Source: Scatosoma sp964459515 (GTDB taxonomy: Bacteria; Bacillota; Clostridia; Christensenellales; Borkfalkiaceae). From it: 43,290 bases of DNA. Both the position numbers and the translations under genes were made by a program. Of this stretch, positions 41,463-43,290 are shown in pieces (the stretch's first letter is position 1; every line of letters begins with the position of its first letter). Under the pieces are notes generated by a model. The model was not told the DNA's origin. It did not search any database and worked only from the letters and a program-made list of their open reading frames with translations. The stretch lies in the NCBI GenBank assembly GCA_964459515.1, contig CAYWML010000005.1:1-43290 (forward strand), given 5' to 3'.

Positions 41463-42143
41463 TTAACTTTTTTTCGTAGTAGCAACTTCTTGCGCTACGT
41501 CCGTTTCGGCATTTTCATTATTCACAGTCTTTTCTCCCGCTTTTACTTCCGAAGAACCGTCGTCTTCATTCCCTTCGTTGGTAAGCACCGCCTTAATCGT
41601 CATAAAGAAAATTTTGAAATCCAATCCAAATGATAAATGATCCACGTAATAATTGTCATATTCAAAACGAGCTTTTACCGTGTTCGTTTTTCTGCCATGC
41701 ACAGCAGCCCAGCCTGTAACACCTGGACGAACATTAAAACGTTTTAATTCCTCTTCGGTATATTCATCCCATTGCTTAGGATAATATGTAGGTACGGGTC
41801 GAGGCCCTATCAACGACATATCCCCTTTAATGATATTCCAAAACTGAGGTAGCTCATCAATACTCGTAGCTCGAATTAATCTCCCAACTTTTGTAACACG
41901 TTTATCCCCTTTAACACAATAAACCCCACCCTCCTGCTGTTCCGCACCGACGCACATGGAACGAAATTTTAAAATCTTAAAAACTTTCCCGTTTTTTCCT
42001 ATACGTTCCTGCTTAAAAATTACAGGTCCCTTAGAGTCAATCTTAATGGCAATGGCAATAATCAACATTGGGATTGCCGTCACAATAATCCCCAACAAAG
42101 AAAAAATAATATCAAAAAATCTCTTGAAAAAATGTTTATACAT
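41463..42143 (-). CDS. Initiating sugar transferase (polyprenyl phosphoglycosyltransferase, WcaJ/PglC superfamily)
   Basis: 226 residues. A reentrant N-terminal membrane helix (about 10-35, IIFSLLGIIVTAIPMLIIAI) precedes the catalytic domain. KFRSM (59-63), IDELPQFWNIIKGDMSLIGP with the catalytic Asp96-Glu97 dyad, and VRPGVTGWAAVHGR are all present. It moves a sugar-1-phosphate from a UDP-sugar to undecaprenyl phosphate, starting the repeat unit. It is the short (no extra membrane domain) type and has a 30-residue polar C-terminal tail of unknown use (SSEVKAGEKTVNNENAETD). First gene of the operon, with a strong promoter 100 bp upstream. Confidence 0.92.
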   Translation of the reverse strand: MYKHFFKRFFDIIFSLLGIIVTAIPMLIIAIAIKIDSKGPVIFKQERIGKNGKVFKILKFRSMCVGAEQQEGGVYCVKGDKRVTKVGRLIRATSIDELPQFWNIIKGDMSLIGPRPVPTYYPKQWDEYTEEELKRFNVRPGVTGWAAVHGRKTNTVKARFEYDNYYVDHLSFGLDFKIFFMTIKAVLTNEGNEDDGSSEVKAGEKTVNNENAETDVAQEVATTKKS

Positions 42144-42242
42144 AATTTCCTCACCTCACATAGCTTCGACAAATTTACAATTTAGCCTTGATTTTTTACG
42201 TCATACATCGCTCGCCCATTTAATAATTTTTCTCTTGCTTTA

Positions 42243-42271
42243 ATTATAGCACTATAAAGCTTTTCTGTCAA
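42243..42271 (-). promoter_or_regulatory. Main promoter of the polysaccharide locus
   Basis: Minus strand: TTGACA (42266-42271), 17-bp spacer, TATAAT (42243-42248), both exact consensus. Leader about 93 nt. No other clear promoter was found for the following about 19 kb of same-strand genes. 42272-42504 contains only a small imperfect hairpin near 42399. Confidence 0.8.
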
Positions 42272-42504
42272 GTACATACTTACACTTTTTTTCACCGCTT
42301 TCAACCGTGCGTTCCGCGAAAAACAGGCTTTTTCGTCCCCGTACCGCGGCAAACGCAAAAACGCCCCTCTTTCGATTTTCACCATTCAACGCATACCTGC
42401 ATACACCGTTTGGTGTTATGCATGTTTTCAAGTTTCGCCGATTCGTTCCCCGAAAATACTTTTTCTCGGCAAGCGTTCCGTCGAAAGCGCAAAAAAAAAT
42501 TTTT

Positions 42505-42559
42505 CCCAAAAAAAGCAATCGCCCTGCGGGATTTCACTACGCGAAGTCGCCGCAGGGCG
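42505..42559 (-). terminator. Terminator of pnp
   Basis: 10-bp stem CGCCCTGCGG (42520-42529) / CCGCAGGGCG (42550-42559); on the minus strand ATTGCTTTTTTT follows. It separates pnp from the polysaccharide operon. Confidence 0.8.
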
Positions 42560-42568
42560 GTTTTTGTT

Positions 42569-43290
42569 TTATTCCATTTTTTCAAGAAGCTTCAAATCGA
42601 TGCCCTTTTCGCCGATCTTGATGATTTCCACTTTCACCTTATCGCCGATGTTCAACACGTCTTCCACTTGGTTGACGCGCTGTTCGGAAAGCTTGGAAAT
42701 ATGCACCATGCCGTCCTTACCGGGGGCGAATTCCACGAACGCGCCGACTTTGGAAAGAATACGCACTACGACGCCGACGAACATATCGCCGACCTCGGGA
42801 TCGTGCGCGATAGACTGCACGATCGCCTTTGCGCGCTCTGCGTTCGCAATGTCGCCGTAGCATGCGATACATACCGTACCGTCTTCTTCGATATCGATCT
42901 TCGTGCCCGTCTGCTCGATAATCTTATTGATAACTTTACCCTGCTTACCGACGACGTCGCCGATCTTCTCGGGATCGATCTTGAAGGTGACAATCTTCGG
43001 CGCATATTCGGACAATTGCTCGTTTGCGACAGGAATACAAGCCAACATTTTGCCGAGAATGAATTTTCTCGCTTCCTGCGCCTGCGCGATCGCGTCGAGC
43101 ATAATCTGTTCGGAAATGCCCTTAATTTTGATATCCATTTGAATAGCCGTGATACCCTTGTCCGTACCTGCCACCTTGAAATCCATATCGCCGAGGAAAT
43201 CCTCCAAGCCCTGAATATCCGTCATGATGACGTATTTGCCCGTTTCGGGATCTTTCTCAAGCCCCATGGCGCAACCTGCGACGGGCGCTT
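42569..43290 (-). CDS. pnp: Polyribonucleotide nucleotidyltransferase, C-terminal part (partial)
   Basis: The last roughly 240 codons; the frame stays open to the window edge, reading APVAGCAMGLEKDPETG, so the start lies outside. Visible: end of the second RNase PH domain (DIQGLEDFLGDMDFKVAGTD, then KGITAIQMDIKIKGIS), a KH domain with IGDVVGKQGKVINKIIEQTG (GxxG = GKQG), and a C-terminal S1 domain (VGVVVRILSKVGAFVEFAPG, then KDGMVHISKLSEQRV). It degrades RNA 3' to 5' by phosphorolysis. The chain ends soon after S1 (LLEKME) without the long disordered tail some homologues have. A clear terminator follows. Confidence 0.95.
   Translation of the reverse strand, partial: APVAGCAMGLEKDPETGKYVIMTDIQGLEDFLGDMDFKVAGTDKGITAIQMDIKIKGISEQIMLDAIAQAQEARKFILGKMLACIPVANEQLSEYAPKIVTFKIDPEKIGDVVGKQGKVINKIIEQTGTKIDIEEDGTVCIACYGDIANAERAKAIVQSIAHDPEVGDMFVGVVVRILSKVGAFVEFAPGKDGMVHISKLSEQRVNQVEDVLNIGDKVKVEIIKIGEKGIDLKLLEKME

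Noticed and set aside
42391..42425. Small hairpin near the polysaccharide promoter (ATACACC/GGTGTTAT)
   Set aside because: Imperfect with a bulge, no T-tract, upstream of the promoter and not symmetric enough for an operator call.

Overview
The window looks like chromosomal DNA from a Bacillota (Firmicutes), Clostridia-like bacterium, probably an uncultured gut-type lineage. The signs are consensus TTGACA-17/18-TATAAT promoters, AGGAGG-type ribosome binding sites, a tig-clpP pair, RqcH, YitT, DUF1540 and EpsG family proteins, a C-terminus like the CD1871A CXXC family, and lipobox lipoproteins. A Christensenellales/Borkfalkiaceae-type assignment is only a guess. A run of exactly 100 N at 6964-7063 shows this is a scaffolded draft assembly.

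Layout. Positions 1-5418 hold housekeeping genes: clpP (partial) and tig on the minus strand, rqcH on the plus strand, a 750-bp island of repeats, then a MarR regulator-nitroreductase operon divergent from an MFS transporter (5631-6836). Positions 6837-7432 are repeats, including a 59-bp tandem array broken by the gap. Positions 7433-11767 encode a 1444-residue surface lipoprotein with GLUG-like motifs followed by a chain of G-T-W modules. Positions 12181-14673 are a three-gene membrane redox operon (CXXC membrane protein, NapH-like polyferredoxin, TlpA-like thioredoxin). Positions 14910-22782 carry small housekeeping units: purA, a Zn-ribbon NUDIX hydrolase, a small lipoprotein, eda-kdgK, a Fur-family regulator, HU, YitT, ribosomal protein L9 and a Cys-rich DUF1540 protein.

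Positions 22920-42143 form a cell-surface polysaccharide locus, all on the minus strand and probably driven by a strong promoter at 42243-42271. It contains an initiating phosphoglycosyltransferase, an acyltransferase, an aldo/keto reductase, a split transketolase, six glycosyltransferases, a nucleotide-sugar dehydrogenase/epimerase pair of the WbpO-WbpP (TviB-TviC) type, an EpsG-like polymerase, a Wzx flippase, a CapE-like dehydratase, a decayed capF and a nucleotidyltransferase-family protein. This is a Wzx/Wzy-type pathway, with the sugar acid likely GalNAcA. The middle (about 25.5-34.3 kb) is visibly more AT-rich than the flanks, which suggests transfer. The window ends in pnp (partial).

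The main points for follow-up are: a 140-bp MITE-like element inserted with an ATT duplication into a copy of another dispersed repeat; that second repeat family, including 140-146-bp composite units with inverted ends; a capF pseudogene beside an intact capE; a split transketolase plus aldo/keto reductase inside the polysaccharide operon; a candidate attenuator in the purA leader; the modular lipoprotein; and the three-gene redox operon. I found no CRISPR array, no tRNA or rRNA, no intact transposase and no recognisable anti-phage system.
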